Shown one piece after another: positions 32,479 through 41,392 of a stretch of DNA of 49,313 nucleotides. The stretch is taken from positions 1 to 49,313 of the forward strand of contig JAGQIK010000162.1 in assembly GCA_020431405.1 (NCBI GenBank), read 5' to 3'. The notes beneath the pieces are model-generated. The model had not been told where the DNA came from and ran no database searches. It worked only from the letters and a program-made list of their open reading frames with translations. The stretch's first letter is position 1; the number at the start of each line of letters is the position of its first letter. The DNA comes from Myxococcales bacterium. GTDB taxonomy: Bacteria > Myxococcota_A > Polyangia > GCA-2747355. The position numbers and the translations under genes are program-made.

Positions 32479-33663
32479 CCGGCGCCGGCGCCAGACCGGG
32501 ATCAACAACAGCCCCAGCACGAGCAGCCCGCTGAGCACGTCGCGCGTGCTGCCATGGCCCACGTCGCAGCAGCCACCGCTGTCGCTGCTGCCGCCGCCGC
32601 CGCCGTCGCCGCCCGAGTCGCGATTGGTCGCACCCGAGTCGACGGTGCTGTCGGCGACGAGGCTGTCGACGCGCGAGTCGCCGCCGGGCGTCGTCGAATC
32701 GACGCTGGTGTCGGCGTTCGGCGTGCTGTCGACGGTCGTGCTGTCGACGGTCGTGCTGTCGGCGGGTGCGTCGGCGGTCACGCCGTCGGTGGCCACCGTG
32801 TCGACCGTCGTGTCGGCGCTCGCCGCATCGACGGTGCTGTCGGCGCCGGTGTCGGCTGTGGAGTCGGCGGTGGTGTCAGCCGTCGTGTCGGCAGTGGTCG
32901 TGTCGGCTGTCCCCGTGTCGGCGCCGGCGTCGCTCGCGCCGGTGTCGGCGCCAGCGTCGGTGTTCGAGCCGCTGGGCGTGATCGAGATGTCGTCGATGGC
33001 GAGCTCGTCGCGCGAGCCCGAGCCCGCGTCGTCGTCGCTGCTGAAGCGAAAATAGATGAAGCCGCCGTTGGCGATGTTGAGGCCGCTGATGGTGGTGCTC
33101 ACCACCAGACAGACCCACGTGGCGTTGGCCGTCTGTGTCGTCGGGGTCGACGCCGGGCTGATGCCGGGTACCGCCTGATAGGTGGTGTCGTCCGTCGAGT
33201 AGTCGAGCGCCAGCGTGCTCGAGCGGTCTTCGTTGTTGAGGAAGCAGCGGTTGACCGAGAAGGCGACGCTGGTGACGACGCTGCCGGTGTTGTTCTGCAC
33301 GCGCAGCGTGGCGTCGCCGGGTGTGAAGTCGGTGCTGCCGGGCTGCACGCCGAGCGCCGGGTTTCCGCTGCCCGCCGCTTGGAACGCGTACATGCCGCCG
33401 ATGCTGACGCCGCCGGTGCTCGCGCCGCGCGCGAAGTCGCCGCTGGTAAACGTGCCGCCGAAGGTCGTCGGCCCGTCGGACATGCCCGTGATGCGCCAGG
33501 TGTTCGAGTCGAGCTGCCCCGCTGCGGGCGTGGGCGAGAGCCCCGTGCCGGTGTAGCCGGTGAAGTCGATCGTCGCGGCTTGCCCGAGGGTCGTCAGGCT
33601 CAGCTGCGCGAACGCAGTGCATGGAAGCAGGCTGATGATCGAAACGATAAGCAGGTGTCGCAT
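32464..33663 (-). CDS. Surface protein with Asp/Ser/Thr repeats and MYXO-CTERM-like anchor
   Basis: A 399-residue secreted protein. Signal peptide: MRHLLIVSIISLLPCTAFA. Residues about 20-235 form a beta-rich domain (GFIYFRFSSDDDAGSGSRDELAIDDISI) resembling the C-terminal part of lectin-like or PEP-CTERM-type exported proteins. A long Asp/Thr/Ser/Ala-rich stalk follows (about 235-360; DTTADTTADSTADTGAD type). The C-terminus is tripartite: a Gly/Ser stretch with a CC pair, a hydrophobic helix (LSGLLVLGLLLIPVW) and an RRRR cluster. This is the architecture of MYXO-CTERM sorting tags, which are processed by a dedicated system in Myxococcota. Exact family and ligand are unknown. Confidence 0.78.
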   Translation of the reverse strand: MRHLLIVSIISLLPCTAFAQLSLTTLGQAATIDFTGYTGTGLSPTPAAGQLDSNTWRITGMSDGPTTFGGTFTSGDFARGASTGGVSIGGMYAFQAAGSGNPALGVQPGSTDFTPGDATLRVQNNTGSVVTSVAFSVNRCFLNNEDRSSTLALDYSTDDTTYQAVPGISPASTPTTQTANATWVCLVVSTTISGLNIANGGFIYFRFSSDDDAGSGSRDELAIDDISITPSGSNTDAGADTGASDAGADTGTADTTTADTTADTTADSTADTGADSTVDAASADTTVDTVATDGVTADAPADSTTVDSTTVDSTPNADTSVDSTTPGGDSRVDSLVADSTVDSGATNRDSGGDGGGGGSSDSGGCCDVGHGSTRDVLSGLLVLGLLLIPVWRRRRSERA

Positions 33664-33736
33664 GACGCGAACTTAACAACGCTCGGCGTCGGTTGCGAGG
33701 CCTTGATGTGTCAGCGCGTCGACGAGCGCAGCGGCG

Positions 33737-34528
33737 CTAGCCGAACACCGCGACGCACTGCCGTGCGATCAGCGCCAGGTCACCCGACGGATGCCACAAG
33801 CGCGCGGTGCAGAAGGCGTAGCCGTCGCGCGCCTCGTCGGTGCGCGCGTGATAGGCCCACCATCCTTCGCAGCGCTCGCCGCTGAAGTCGCGCACCACAT
33901 CGAGCGTCCACGTCACCGAGCTCGCCGGCGTGCGTCCGCGAAAGCTCGAGAGCACCGGCGCGGGCCACGCGTCCATCAGACCGATGGCGTGGTCGACGCT
34001 GTCGAGCTTTTCGCCGTCGGCGAAGCGCGTCCAGCCAGCGAGCTCGCGCGAGGCGACGCCGCTGTGTGGAGGCTCGCCGAAAGCCCAGCGTAGCCGAATG
34101 TGCGTCAGAAAGTCGGGCATCACACCGGGCAGGTGCGGCATATCGACGAGCGTCTCGGGCGGCGCGAGCTCGGGCATCGCGTCGGCATCCACGCGCAGGA
34201 TCGACTCGCGCCGCGCGCCGAATAGACACTGCGCGCTGCCGCGTGTCTTGTCGCCATCCTGCACCAGCGCGGCTTCGACGAAGGTCGCGGCGCGTCCCGC
34301 GCGCAGCACGCGCGCTTGAAGCTCGCTGAGCTGCGCCGCGGCAGGGCCGACAAACGCGATGCTGGCCCAGCGCAGCCGGCGCTCTTGATCCCGCACCTCG
34401 CGCCGCGCGCGCTGCACCAGCAGCGCCGCCACCAGGCCGCCGTAACACGCGCGGCCCTGTTGCCATTCTGCCGGAAGCTCGATGGTGTCGCCGCTCGCGG
34501 CCGCGAGCAGCTCGTTGAAGGAGCTCAC
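33737..34528 (-). CDS. Acyl-CoA thioesterase-like protein (double hotdog)
   Basis: A 263-residue protein with the layout of the 4HBT_3/TesB-like thioesterase family: two hotdog halves. The N-terminal half has GRACYGGLVAALLVQRA (helix packed on the beta sheet) and the RAGRAATFVEAALVQDG strands. The C-terminal half has PASSVTWTLDVVRDF and a late YAFCTARLWHPSG strand pair. It would hydrolyse acyl-CoA; chain length is unknown. The gene is divergent from the next one by 67 bp. Confidence 0.82.
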   Translation of the reverse strand: MSSFNELLAAASGDTIELPAEWQQGRACYGGLVAALLVQRARREVRDQERRLRWASIAFVGPAAAQLSELQARVLRAGRAATFVEAALVQDGDKTRGSAQCLFGARRESILRVDADAMPELAPPETLVDMPHLPGVMPDFLTHIRLRWAFGEPPHSGVASRELAGWTRFADGEKLDSVDHAIGLMDAWPAPVLSSFRGRTPASSVTWTLDVVRDFSGERCEGWWAYHARTDEARDGYAFCTARLWHPSGDLALIARQCVAVFG

Positions 34529-34595
34529 GTTGTCGACGCTAGCACACAGGCTGGGCCCTTGTATTTCGGTGAGCCGCAGCTAAGAGGCGAGCATC

Positions 34596-35084
34596 ATGTC
34601 TTCGCTCGAGGCCCGCATCCCGATGACGCTGCGCCTTCCGCGCCGCGAGCTGTCGCACGGCGGCGTGGTGCGCCGTGCGGTGGAGCGCGTGGTGCGCCCG
34701 CGCCGCAGCGATCGCGCTCGTGTCAGCGCGCGCTTCGCGCTCAGCGGCGACGAGCTGCGCTTCGCGCGCGATCTCGTAAGTCGCAACAGCCACTACTGGA
34801 TCTACCGCTGCGACCAGGCCTCTTCGTGCGGCGACTTCGTCGTCGTCGACATGTCGGCGCCCGCGCTCACCGCGCGTCGCGCCTACGTGCTCGAGCTCAA
34901 GCGTGACCTCGAGCTGCGCCCAGGCGGCGGCGAGGCTGGCTATCAGCTGCGCCGCGCCGCCGAGGCGCTCGACGAGCTCGCGCGCCGCGACGCGGTCATC
35001 ACGCTCGACGGAGCGCACCAGCGGCTCGCCGGGGCGCGGCAGGTGCTGTTGAGCTTTCTGAAGCTGCGCACGTGCACGCGCTAG
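34596..35084 (+). CDS. Small protein with a possible PD-(D/E)XK nuclease-like fold
   Basis: A 162-residue protein of no family that I recognise. After a basic N-terminus comes CGDFVVVDMSAP (D80, D85), then AYVLELKRDLEL (E100, K102) and GYQLRRA (Q117) in a helix. The spacing D-x19-ExK with a following Gln is reminiscent of the PD-(D/E)XK nuclease core, but short basic proteins can mimic this. C72 and C78 in RCDQASSCGD could form a pair. AAGAGGCGAG precedes the ATG at 34596. It is followed by inverted-repeat element B. No defence or repair genes are adjacent. Confidence 0.6.
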   Translation: MSSLEARIPMTLRLPRRELSHGGVVRRAVERVVRPRRSDRARVSARFALSGDELRFARDLVSRNSHYWIYRCDQASSCGDFVVVDMSAPALTARRAYVLELKRDLELRPGGGEAGYQLRRAAEALDELARRDAVITLDGAHQRLAGARQVLLSFLKLRTCTR

Positions 35085-35100
35085 GTCTCGCGACTACTAG

Positions 35101-35264
35101 GCCACGGGCTCAGGGCCACAGGCCGCAGGATCGCGCGCTGACGCTTTGCACGCTCCGCATTCGCTCCGAGGTCTGCATGCACCGAGCGATCGACCGAAGC
35201 AGCTGCGAAGCGTGCAGCCATGCTCGCCGTCCGCCCCTGTGGCCCGTGGCCCTGAGCCTGTGGC
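35101..35264. repeat. Inverted-repeat element (B) with heptad arms
   Basis: Arms of 29 bp at 35101-35129 and 35236-35264 are reverse complements with three mismatches. Each arm reads as degenerate heptads (GCCACGG, GCTCAGG, GCCACAG, GCCGCAG). The 106-bp core has further partial inverted symmetry (TGCACGCT against AGCGTGCA) and could extrude as a cruciform. It lies between the 34596 gene and the convergent RidA gene and has no gene of its own. Confidence 0.7.
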
Positions 35265-35268
35265 CTGG

Positions 35269-35691
35269 CTAGCGCCCCGCCAGCGCGATGACCTTCAGCT
35301 CCACCGCGATGGGGGTCGGCAACGCGCCGACCTCCACCGTGGTGCGAGTTGGCTGGTTGTCCTTGAAGGCTTCGGCGTAGAGGCGATTGAAGGCGGCAAA
35401 GTCGCGCTTCATGTTGGTCAGAAAGACCGTCACGTCGACGATGCGCTCCCAGCGCGAGCCGGCCGCCTCGAGGATCGCGCGCACGTTGGCGAACACCGAT
35501 CGCACCTCGGCCTCGATGTCGTACGCGACGATGTTGCCCTCGTCGTCGAGCACCAGCCCGGGCACGCTGCCGTCGGCGGCGCTGCGCGGACCGACGCCCG
35601 AGAGAAACAACAGCTCGCCGACCTGGCGCGCGTGTGGATACAACCCGACCGGCTTGGGGGCATTGTCCGTGGTGGTTGCTTGCGAGGTCAT
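35269..35691 (-). CDS. RidA-family protein, probable 2-aminomuconate deaminase
   Basis: A 140-residue Rid/YjgF-family protein. The N-terminal PKPVGLYPHARQVGELLFLSGVGPR and the C-terminal RTTVEVGALPTPIAVELKVIAL match the 2-aminomuconate deaminase branch (AmnD/NbaF-like) better than housekeeping RidA. That enzyme converts 2-aminomuconate to 4-oxalocrotonate. It starts 3 nt after the stop of the aldehyde dehydrogenase gene, which is the previous step, so the pair is an operon. The generic RidA arginine appears as R116 in PTRTTVEVG. A general enamine/imine deaminase remains the alternative. Confidence 0.8.
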   Translation of the reverse strand: MTSQATTTDNAPKPVGLYPHARQVGELLFLSGVGPRSAADGSVPGLVLDDEGNIVAYDIEAEVRSVFANVRAILEAAGSRWERIVDVTVFLTNMKRDFAAFNRLYAEAFKDNQPTRTTVEVGALPTPIAVELKVIALAGR

Positions 35692-35694
35692 CGC

Positions 35695-37149
35695 TCAAAG
35701 CTCCGGCGTCGCGATACAGACGTTCTTCGGCTCGGTGAAGAAGCGCAGCGCCTCGAGACCGCCTTCGCGCCCGACGCCCGACTGCTTGACGCCGCCGAAG
35801 GGCACGCGCAGATCTCGCAGCATCCAGCAGTTGACCCACACGGTGCCCGACTGCAGGTCGCGCGCGACACGATGCGCGCGCGAGATGTCGCGCGTCCACA
35901 CCGACGCGGCGAGGCCATAGGGCACGCTGTTGGCGTGCGCGATGACCTGACGCTCGTCGTCGAACGGCGTGATCGTCACCACGGGACCGAAGATCTCCTC
36001 CTGGTTGACGCGGCACTGCACGTCGAGATCGGTGAGCACCGTGGGCTCGACGAAGTAGCCGCCCGCGACGCGCTCGGGCAGCCCCTTCGGTCGCTGGCCG
36101 CCGCAGCGCAGCGTGCCGCCTTCTTGTCGCGCGAGGTCGATGTAGCCGCAGACCTTGTCGCGGTGCGCCGCCGAGACGAGGGCGCCGTGCTCGGTGCGTT
36201 CGTCTTGCGGATCGCCGATGACGATCTGCCGAGTGGCCGCGACAAAGCGCTCGACGAACTCGTCATAGACGGCGCGCTCGACGAACAGTCGCGAGCCGCA
36301 GAGGCAGATCTGGCCCTGATTGGAGAACGCCGCGCGTTTGCTAGTGCGCAGCGCCTCGTCGAGGTCGGCGTCGGCGAAGACGATGTTGGGGTTCTTGCCG
36401 CCGAGCTCCAGCGAGAGCTTCTTGAACATCGGTGCCGCGGTGCGCGCGATGGCGGCGCCGGTCTGGGTGCCGCCGGTAAATGAGATCGCGGTCACATCCG
36501 GATGCTCGACGATCGCGGCGCCCGCCTTGGCGCCGAGGCCGTGCACGATGTTGAGCACGCCGGGGGGCAACCCCGCTTCGCGACAGATCTCGGCCAGCAG
36601 AAACGCCGTCGCCGGCGTCAGCTCCGACGGTTTGGCCACCGCCGTGTTGCCGGCGGCGAGCGCGGGCGCGATCTTCCAGGTGAACAGATAGAGCGGCAGG
36701 TTCCAGGGCGAGATCAGCCCCGCGACGCCGAAGGGCTGGCGCATCGTAATGTTGATGGCCCGCGTGTCGGTGCTGTGAGACTCGGAGCTTACGTGCAGGA
36801 TCGCGGTGGCGAAGAAGCGGAAGTTGGCGGCGGCGCGCGGGATATCCACCGCGCGCGCGAGCGCCACCGGCTTTCCGTTGTCCTTCGACTCGGCGCGCGC
36901 CAGCTCGTCGCAGCGCGCGTCGATGATCTCGGCCACGCGCAGCATCAAGGCCGAGCGCTCCGAGGCGGGCATACGCGACCAGCCGGGGTAGGCCGCCTTG
37001 GCCGCCGCGACTGCGTCGGCGACATCAGCTGCGTCGCTATCGGGAATCGAGCCGTAGACTTCGCCCGTGGCGGGCTCGATGTTGTCGAGCGTGCGGCCGC
37101 CGCGCGGAGCGACGAGCTCGCCACCGATGTAGTTCTGCAGTCTCATCAT
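35695..37149 (-). CDS. 2-Aminomuconate semialdehyde dehydrogenase-like ALDH
   Basis: An NAD(P)-dependent aldehyde dehydrogenase of 484 residues, closest by its motifs to the ALDH8A1/AmnC-type enzymes that oxidise 2-aminomuconate semialdehyde. Seen: ISPWNLPLYLFTWKIAPALAAG, SFTGGTQTGAAIA, LELGGKNPNIVF with the catalytic Glu, FSNQGQICLCGSR with the nucleophilic Cys, and EEIFGPVV. ATG 37149 has a weak GGAA site; an earlier frame start at 37218 adds a basic leader with no family match. Partner gene RidA follows. With kynU-kynA-kynB upstream in the window, it belongs to kynurenine breakdown. Confidence 0.88.
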   Translation of the reverse strand: MMRLQNYIGGELVAPRGGRTLDNIEPATGEVYGSIPDSDAADVADAVAAAKAAYPGWSRMPASERSALMLRVAEIIDARCDELARAESKDNGKPVALARAVDIPRAAANFRFFATAILHVSSESHSTDTRAINITMRQPFGVAGLISPWNLPLYLFTWKIAPALAAGNTAVAKPSELTPATAFLLAEICREAGLPPGVLNIVHGLGAKAGAAIVEHPDVTAISFTGGTQTGAAIARTAAPMFKKLSLELGGKNPNIVFADADLDEALRTSKRAAFSNQGQICLCGSRLFVERAVYDEFVERFVAATRQIVIGDPQDERTEHGALVSAAHRDKVCGYIDLARQEGGTLRCGGQRPKGLPERVAGGYFVEPTVLTDLDVQCRVNQEEIFGPVVTITPFDDERQVIAHANSVPYGLAASVWTRDISRAHRVARDLQSGTVWVNCWMLRDLRVPFGGVKQSGVGREGGLEALRFFTEPKNVCIATPEL

Positions 37150-37224
37150 GATTCCGATGCCTTGTCGCAGTTGCCAATAAAGCAGCGGCCATCGCCGTCG
37201 AATGGGCGGTGTCGACACTCAACG

Positions 37225-37253
37225 TTTACAAAACCAAGGCGTATTACTAGCAT
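37225..37253 (+). promoter_or_regulatory. Strong sigma-70-type promoter for the zinc-ribbon kinase
   Basis: TTTACA (37225-37230) and TAGCAT (37248-37253) are separated by exactly 17 nt in an AT-richer island. The inferred transcription start is near 37260, giving a leader of about 50 nt before ATG 37311. It lies between the divergent ALDH and kinase genes. Confidence 0.6.
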
Positions 37254-37310
37254 AGTCCACGCTAGAGGCGCCTAGGCCCCACCGTGTTTCCCACTTCATC
37301 AGGTGATTAG

Positions 37311-39377
37311 ATGCTCGTTTGTCCCGTCTGCAACGCGCGCTACGAGGACGAAACCAAATTCTGTCCCAAGGACGGCTCCGCGCTGGTGGCCGATCAGGCC
37401 GTGCAGTCGCTCACCGGCCAGGTCATCGCCGGCCGCTACCGTCTGGTGAAGCTGTTGGGGCAGGGCGGCATGGGCGAGGTCTACGCCGCCGAGCACGTCC
37501 ACATCACCAAGAAGGTCGCGGTCAAGGTCCTGCACCCCGAGATCAGCTCCAACCCCGAGGCGCTGGCGCGCTTTCGTCAGGAGGCGCAGAGCGCATCGAG
37601 CATCGGCCACGAGAACATCGTCGCCATCGACGACTTCGGGCAGATGCAGGACGGCCGCTTCTATCTGTGCATGGAGTTTCTCGAGGGCGAGAGCCTCAGC
37701 GACGCGATGGCGGCGCCCGGCGGCATGGACCCCATCCGTGCACTCGACGTGATGATCCAGGTCTGCCACGGCCTGCACTCGGCGCACAGCAAGGGCATCG
37801 TCCATCGCGACATGAAGCCCGAGAACGTGTTCCTCACCAAGGACAACCGAGGGCAAGAGGTCGCCAAGATCCTCGACTTCGGTATCGCCAAGGTCTCGGG
37901 CACCGACGAGAACTCCAACCTGACCAAGACCGGCACCGTCTTCGGAACGCCGCACTACATGTCGCCCGAGCAGGCGCTCGGACAGAAGGTCGATCAGCGC
38001 GCCGACGTCTACTCGCTGGGCGTGATGCTGTTCGAGATCTTCACCGGCCAGGTGCCCTTCAAGGCCGAGTCCTTCATGGGCATCCTCTCGCAGCACATCA
38101 CGAAGCCACCGCCCTCGCCGAGCACGGTGACGCCTGGCCGTTCGATCCCCAAGGCGATCGAGGACGTGATCCTGCGCTCGATGGCCAAAGAGCCCGACGC
38201 GCGCTTCAACAACGTCGAAGAGATCGCCGCGGTGTTGCAGACGCTGCGCAACGAGACGGCCGGCGTCGGCCCCGTGGGCAGCATCCCGGCGCAGCCGCAG
38301 CCGCAGGGCGGCGCCTCGGGTATCGCGCCGACGATGATGGCCGGCGGCGGGCAGACGCCGATGCCGACGCCCGCGCCCAACATCCCAGGCACGCACAGCC
38401 CGCACGCCGGACTGACCGGGCCGCAGCAGCAGGGCATCCCGCAGACGATGATGTCGCAGCCGGGGCAGGTGCCGGTGATCGGCACGCCGCCCGGGCAGAT
38501 GAACAGCCAGAGCGCGGTGCCAGTGGTGCCGTCGCCGCCGCCGCAGCAGATGCGCGGCAAGGGCAAGAAGGGCGGCGGCAAGAGCCGCACCGGCCTGGTC
38601 ATCGGCCTGGTGGTGGGTCTCGTGCTGATCGGCGGCGGCGCTACCGCGGCGATCGTCTTTTGGGGCGACATCACCGGCAACAAGGGTGACGACCCCGGCA
38701 CGGGCGCCATCGCCAAGAACACCGGCTCTGGCGGCGGCTCGGGTGCCGCCACCAACATGAACGACCCCAACGCCGGCTCGGGTGGCAGCGCCAAGGGTAC
38801 GGCCGCCGCGGCGGGCACGGGCAGTGCTGCACCGCCGCCTGGAACGGCGACGGGCACGGGTGCCGCGGTGGCGTCCGGAACGGGAGAGAAGCCAGGTACC
38901 GGCGACCCCGCGGGTGGCACCGGCGCCGCGCCTGGCACCGGCGAGCCGCCTCCCGGGACCGGCGAGCCGCCGACCAAGATGGGCAAGGCGCCGCCGGACA
39001 ATCCGCCCGACAACCCGCCAGACAATCCGCCGCCCAAGACCAAGCAGCGGCCGACGAAGGTCGTCAACAACCCGCCGCCGAAGAACGTTCCGCCGGCGCA
39101 GCCGGAGTTCAAGTCGACCTATCGCGTGCGCGTCGTCACCAGCCCGCGCGGCGTGGCGATCCTGCAGGGTGGCGTGCGTGTCGGCCGCACGCCCCACACG
39201 TTCACCATGCGACGCGGCGCGTCCATGCGCGTGTTGCTCGCCAAGGGCGGCTGGCGCGATCGCCGCGTGACGATCCGCGCGCCGCGCACGGGGCTCAAGG
39301 ACAGCACCGTGCGCTTCAGCCTGCGCCGCGGCCGCAGCGGCAAGGCGCTGGGCATCCCCGGAAACGACCCATTCTAG
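37311..39377 (+). CDS. Transmembrane Ser/Thr kinase with N-terminal zinc ribbon and PEGA domain
   Basis: A 688-residue kinase. The N-terminus carries a zinc-ribbon-like knuckle C4-x2-C7...C18-PKDG, a type common before myxobacterial kinases. Kinase domain at 43-310: LLGQGGMGEVYAA, K72, E91, HRDMKPEN (H165, D167, N172), D189 of DFG, and SPE at 218-220. All catalytic residues are intact. A Pro/Gly/Gln-rich linker leads to one transmembrane helix (about 428-452). The external part is Gly/Thr/Pro-rich with GTGEPP repeats, then a PEGA domain from about residue 604 (YRVRVVTSPRGVAILQGG). Its own promoter lies at 37225-37253. It shares the direction of the PilZ-Hsp70 gene that follows. Confidence 0.92.
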   Translation: MLVCPVCNARYEDETKFCPKDGSALVADQAVQSLTGQVIAGRYRLVKLLGQGGMGEVYAAEHVHITKKVAVKVLHPEISSNPEALARFRQEAQSASSIGHENIVAIDDFGQMQDGRFYLCMEFLEGESLSDAMAAPGGMDPIRALDVMIQVCHGLHSAHSKGIVHRDMKPENVFLTKDNRGQEVAKILDFGIAKVSGTDENSNLTKTGTVFGTPHYMSPEQALGQKVDQRADVYSLGVMLFEIFTGQVPFKAESFMGILSQHITKPPPSPSTVTPGRSIPKAIEDVILRSMAKEPDARFNNVEEIAAVLQTLRNETAGVGPVGSIPAQPQPQGGASGIAPTMMAGGGQTPMPTPAPNIPGTHSPHAGLTGPQQQGIPQTMMSQPGQVPVIGTPPGQMNSQSAVPVVPSPPPQQMRGKGKKGGGKSRTGLVIGLVVGLVLIGGGATAAIVFWGDITGNKGDDPGTGAIAKNTGSGGGSGAATNMNDPNAGSGGSAKGTAAAAGTGSAAPPPGTATGTGAAVASGTGEKPGTGDPAGGTGAAPGTGEPPPGTGEPPTKMGKAPPDNPPDNPPDNPPPKTKQRPTKVVNNPPPKNVPPAQPEFKSTYRVRVVTSPRGVAILQGGVRVGRTPHTFTMRRGASMRVLLAKGGWRDRRVTIRAPRTGLKDSTVRFSLRRGRSGKALGIPGNDPF

Positions 39378-39495
39378 CGATTCCGGGCGAGGCCCTTCGC
39401 GCCGGGGCCCATTCGGTGCTCCGACACTTTTTGGTTTAGACTTGGCTCGGCGGCTGACGCGCGGTAACTGGCTGCGCCGCCCCTGAGCTATCGCT

Positions 39496-41376
39496 TTGAC
39501 CGACGAACGAGTCCAGCGCCGCCATCGACGCTACAGCGTCGCGCTCAACGTAGAGATATCTGCGCGCGACTGGGACGACGTCAAGGTCCTCAGCACGGTC
39601 AACGTCAGCCGCGGCGGCGTCTTCATCCGCAGCCACAGCACGGTGCCGGTCGGCTCCCTGCTGGCGATCAACGTGCGCTTGCCAGACGGCACAACGCTGA
39701 CGGCCAGCGGCGTGGTGGTGCACAGCATCCCGCACGAGGCGGCGCAGCAGGCCGGCAGCGCGGCGGGGTTTGGCGTGCGCTTCGACGAGCAGCACGCGCT
39801 CGATCTCGGCTTGCTCGAGGCCATCGCGGCGAGCCACTCGGGTGGACGCAGCGGCTCCTATCGCCTCGACGAGCTCTACACGAGCATGCCCACGCTGGTC
39901 AGCGTGCCGGGCACGACGGTGCAGCTTCAGACCAGCGCACACCAGCTGATCGAGCGCGACGATGACGGCGAGACGCGCGAGGCGAGCAGCGAGTCGCTCG
40001 TCGGGCGCGAGGACCCGATCAGCTACGAGGTCGAGATACCGGACGCACCGGTGGAAGACCTCGTCATCGCGCCCACGCGTACGCACCGCGCCCAGGACGA
40101 AGACGAGACCGAGATCCCGATCCACATCGACGACAGTGAGGCCACCGGGCCGCGCGCCGACGAGCTCGGCGCGCCACACCGGCCGCGCCGCCAAGTCATC
40201 GTGCCGGACGACGTGATCTTCGGCGTCGACTTCGGCACCAGCTTCAGCGGTATCGCCGTCGTCACGCGCCACGAGGTGGCGATGCTGCTCGACGAGGAAG
40301 GCAACTCCGTCTTTCCGTCGACGGTCTGCTACCTCGAGGATGGCAAGCCGCTGGTGGGCTGGGAGGCGCGCATCAAGACGGCGACACACCCGTCGACCAC
40401 CATCGCGTCGTGCAAGCGCCTGATGGGGCGCCGCTACGAGCACGCCTCGATCCAGCCGTTCCTCGCGCAGCTCGCGGCGCGCACGCACGCTGGCCCCAAC
40501 GGCCAGGTGATGGTCGATGTCTACGGCCAGGCGATCCCGGTGATCCAGATCGGGCGCGACATCTTCCGCTTCCTCGCCAACATCGGCACCGAGACGACCA
40601 GCGTGCCGGTCAAACGCATCGTCATCTCGGCGCCGGTGGAGTTCGACGACGTGCAGCGGCGCGCCATCCGGCGCTCGGCCGAGCTGGCCAACCTCGAGGT
40701 TGTCGACTGCATCGACGAGCCCGTGGCGGCGGCGATGGCCTACGGCCTCGGCCGCGACGATGGGCTCATCGCGGTCTACGACTTCGGCGGCGGCACCTTC
40801 GACTGCACGCTGCTCGAGATCAAGAAGGGCCGCTTCAAGGTGCGCGGGCGCGCCGGCGACGCCTGGCTCGGCGGCGACGACTTCGACGCTGCCATCGCCA
40901 ACCACGCCGCCGACCAGTTCTGGCGCCGCACCAAGGTCGATCTGCGCAACCGCCGCGTCGAATGGCGCCGCCTGCTGCTGCACGCCGAAGCGGCCAAACG
41001 CCGGCTCAGCGTGCAGCGCAGCTGCAAGCTGCACGTGCGAGCGATCGTGCTCTCGCTCACCGGCGCCATCGACCTCGAGATGGAGCTCACGCGCGACCTG
41101 ATCGACGAGCTCTGCCGCGACCTAGTCGACCGCACGCTGATGTCACTCGACGAGTGCCTCGAGGGCGCCGGCGTCACGCCGCAGCAGGTCGACCGCGTGG
41201 TGATGGTCGGCGGCGTGGCGCGCATGCCGCTCGTGCGCAAGCGCGTTCAGGAGTATTTCGAGCGCGAGGTGTCGCTGGTCGTCGACCCCGAGCACGCCGT
41301 GGTGCTCGGCAACGCGATTCACGCGCGCTTTATGTCGCTGCGCAAAGCGCCCGCGCCGGTGGTCGAGAGCGAGTAG
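39496..41376 (+). CDS. PilZ-Hsp70 fusion protein lacking a substrate-binding domain
   Basis: A 626-residue protein. Residues 8-110 form a PilZ c-di-GMP-binding domain with both ligand motifs: RxxxR (R8, R12) and NxSxxG (N36, S38, G41). A mostly acidic linker (about 115-240) follows. Residues 242-615 form an Hsp70/DnaK-type ATPase: DFGTSFSG at 245-252, [42 protein letters not shown] at 429-436 and [14 protein letters not shown]. It ends there, so the peptide-binding domain of DnaK is absent. TTG 39496 is the only start between an in-frame TGA at 39484-39486 and the PilZ motif. Inference: an ATPase switched by c-di-GMP. Residues about 190-220 contain [13 protein letters not shown], with no known domain. 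Confidence 0.9.
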   Translation: MTDERVQRRHRRYSVALNVEISARDWDDVKVLSTVNVSRGGVFIRSHSTVPVGSLLAINVRLPDGTTLTASGVVVHSIPHEAAQQAGSAAGFGVRFDEQHALDLGLLEAIAASHSGGRSGSYRLDELYTSMPTLVSVPGTTVQLQTSAHQLIERDDDGETREASSESLVGREDPISYEVEIPDAPVEDLVIAPTRTHRAQDEDETEIPIHIDDSEATGPRADELGAPHRPRRQVIVPDDVIFGVDFGTSFSGIAVVTRHEVAMLLDEEGNSVFPSTVCYLEDGKPLVGWEARIKTATHPSTTIASCKRLMGRRYEHASIQPFLAQLAARTHAGPNGQVMVDVYGQAIPVIQIGRDIFRFLANIGTETTSVPVKRIVISAPVEFDDVQRRAIRRSAELANLEVVDCIDEPVAAAMAYGLGRDDGLIAVYDFGGGTFDCTLLEIKKGRFKVRGRAGDAWLGGDDFDAAIANHAADQFWRRTKVDLRNRRVEWRRLLLHAEAAKRRLSVQRSCKLHVRAIVLSLTGAIDLEMELTRDLIDELCRDLVDRTLMSLDECLEGAGVTPQQVDRVVMVGGVARMPLVRKRVQEYFEREVSLVVDPEHAVVLGNAIHARFMSLRKAPAPVVESE

Positions 41377-41392
41377 CCGCCGGTTTGCCGCG

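Noticed and set aside
39378-39440. Intrinsic terminator after the zinc-ribbon kinase
   Set aside because: A GGCCC/GGGCC stem is followed by a T5 run only after about 14 nt, which does not fit a functional terminator.
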